Shown: positions 14,865-15,225 of the stretch, one piece after another
Layout of the letters: every line of letters begins with the position of its first letter
Position numbering within the stretch: position 1 is the stretch's first letter
Origin: JBATBW01 sp049662565
GTDB taxonomy: Bacteria; Bacillota_I; Bacilli_A; Erysipelotrichales; Erysipelotrichaceae
Length of the DNA: 15,225 nt
NCBI GenBank assembly: GCA_049662565.1
Contig: JBATBW010000070.1
Span: forward strand, 1-15,225
Direction of reading: 5' to 3'
The notes under the pieces: model-generated
Database searches by the model: none
Seen by the model: only the letters and a program-made list of their open reading frames with translations
Told to the model about the DNA's origin: nothing
Made by a program: the position numbers and the translations under genes

Positions 14865-15225
14865 CATTTTCCTTCAAATATACCGGAACAGCCGTATGTA
14901 CATTTTCCCATTTATGCCAAAAACTACGTAAAGCACTGAAATTCTCCACAATATTACCATAATTATCTTCTTTATTAATTAAATGCAAATCACCATACCA
15001 CTCATAATCCGCATATTTATTAATTAATTCATCAATATTTTCTAATTCCACAACACAATCGCTCATAACCGCCTTACCGTGGTCGTAAATACCACAATAA
15101 CTTCTATTAGCACGGGCATCCATTAATACCACAGTCGGCTTTAAACCGGCATACAATTGAAGTGTAGAAATTGTGTATAAAGAAATATTCTTACTAGCAC
15201 AATACACTTTCGCAACCGTTAAGGC
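14848..15225 (-). CDS. tsaB: t6A synthesis protein TsaB, 5' end cut by window edge
   Basis: Non-catalytic partner that forms a heterodimer with TsaD and is needed for t6A formation on tRNA. The frame is open to the right edge, giving 125 codons plus stop of an expected ~210-230 residues, so roughly the first 90 are missing. The visible part opens with ALTVAKVYCASKN, equivalent to the TsaB GLRxGxxxAKGLA region, followed by STLQLYAG, the family strand VVLMDARANRSYCGIYD, and the usual C-terminal PVYLKEND (compare PxYLRE). The GTG at 15205-15207 is internal, not the start. It overlaps rimI. Placement upstream of rimI and tsaD strengthens the call. Confidence 0.9.
   Translation of the reverse strand, partial: ALTVAKVYCASKNISLYTISTLQLYAGLKPTVVLMDARANRSYCGIYDHGKAVMSDCVVELENIDELINKYADYEWYGDLHLINKEDNYGNIVENFSALRSFWHKWENVHTAVPVYLKENDAYGN

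Overview
The window is AT-rich, and every convincing gene lies on the minus strand with short gaps and clear GGAGG-type ribosome sites. Tryptophan is read from TGG, so the standard code applies. The gene set points to a low-GC Gram-positive: an Ami/Opp-type peptide importer, Rex, a T-box-controlled asnS, a YdiF-like ABC-F protein and ptsI. The small MG284-like gene and the ACP-like gene suggest a lineage near Erysipelotrichia/Mollicutes. That placement is an inference from gene content, not a phylogeny.

Read in the direction of transcription (right to left), the window opens with the 3' part of tsaB, then rimI and tsaD, tightly packed. These belong to tRNA t6A modification and ribosomal-protein acetylation. 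Next comes rex, with its own promoter-like site, encoding the NADH/NAD+-sensing repressor. A textbook T-box leader with an Asn specifier (AAC), an antiterminator and a competing terminator follows and controls asnS. A terminator closes asnS. Behind it are a membrane-anchored protein with a degenerate Amidase_3 domain and an ABC-F ATPase, probably co-transcribed and ended by another terminator.

The central block is an oligopeptide ABC importer in the order oppA-oppB-oppC-oppD-oppF, closest in character to streptococcal AmiACDEF. It has a strong promoter (TTGACA, 17 bp, TAATAT), a cre-like palindrome upstream, a long intercistronic hairpin after oppA and a perfect terminator after oppF. The left end carries a small putative regulator, an acyl-carrier-like protein that lacks the phosphopantetheine serine, and the first 244 codons of ptsI (PTS enzyme I).

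The points most worth a second look are the amidase-like protein that has lost both zinc histidines, the ACP-like protein with His in place of Ser upstream of ptsI, the six extracytoplasmic cysteines in the OppB loop, and the cis-elements around oppA and rex. I found no mobile element, CRISPR array, rRNA or tRNA. No gene-free stretch exceeds 300 bases; the longest is the 207-base T-box leader. I see no convincing wholly new multi-gene system.
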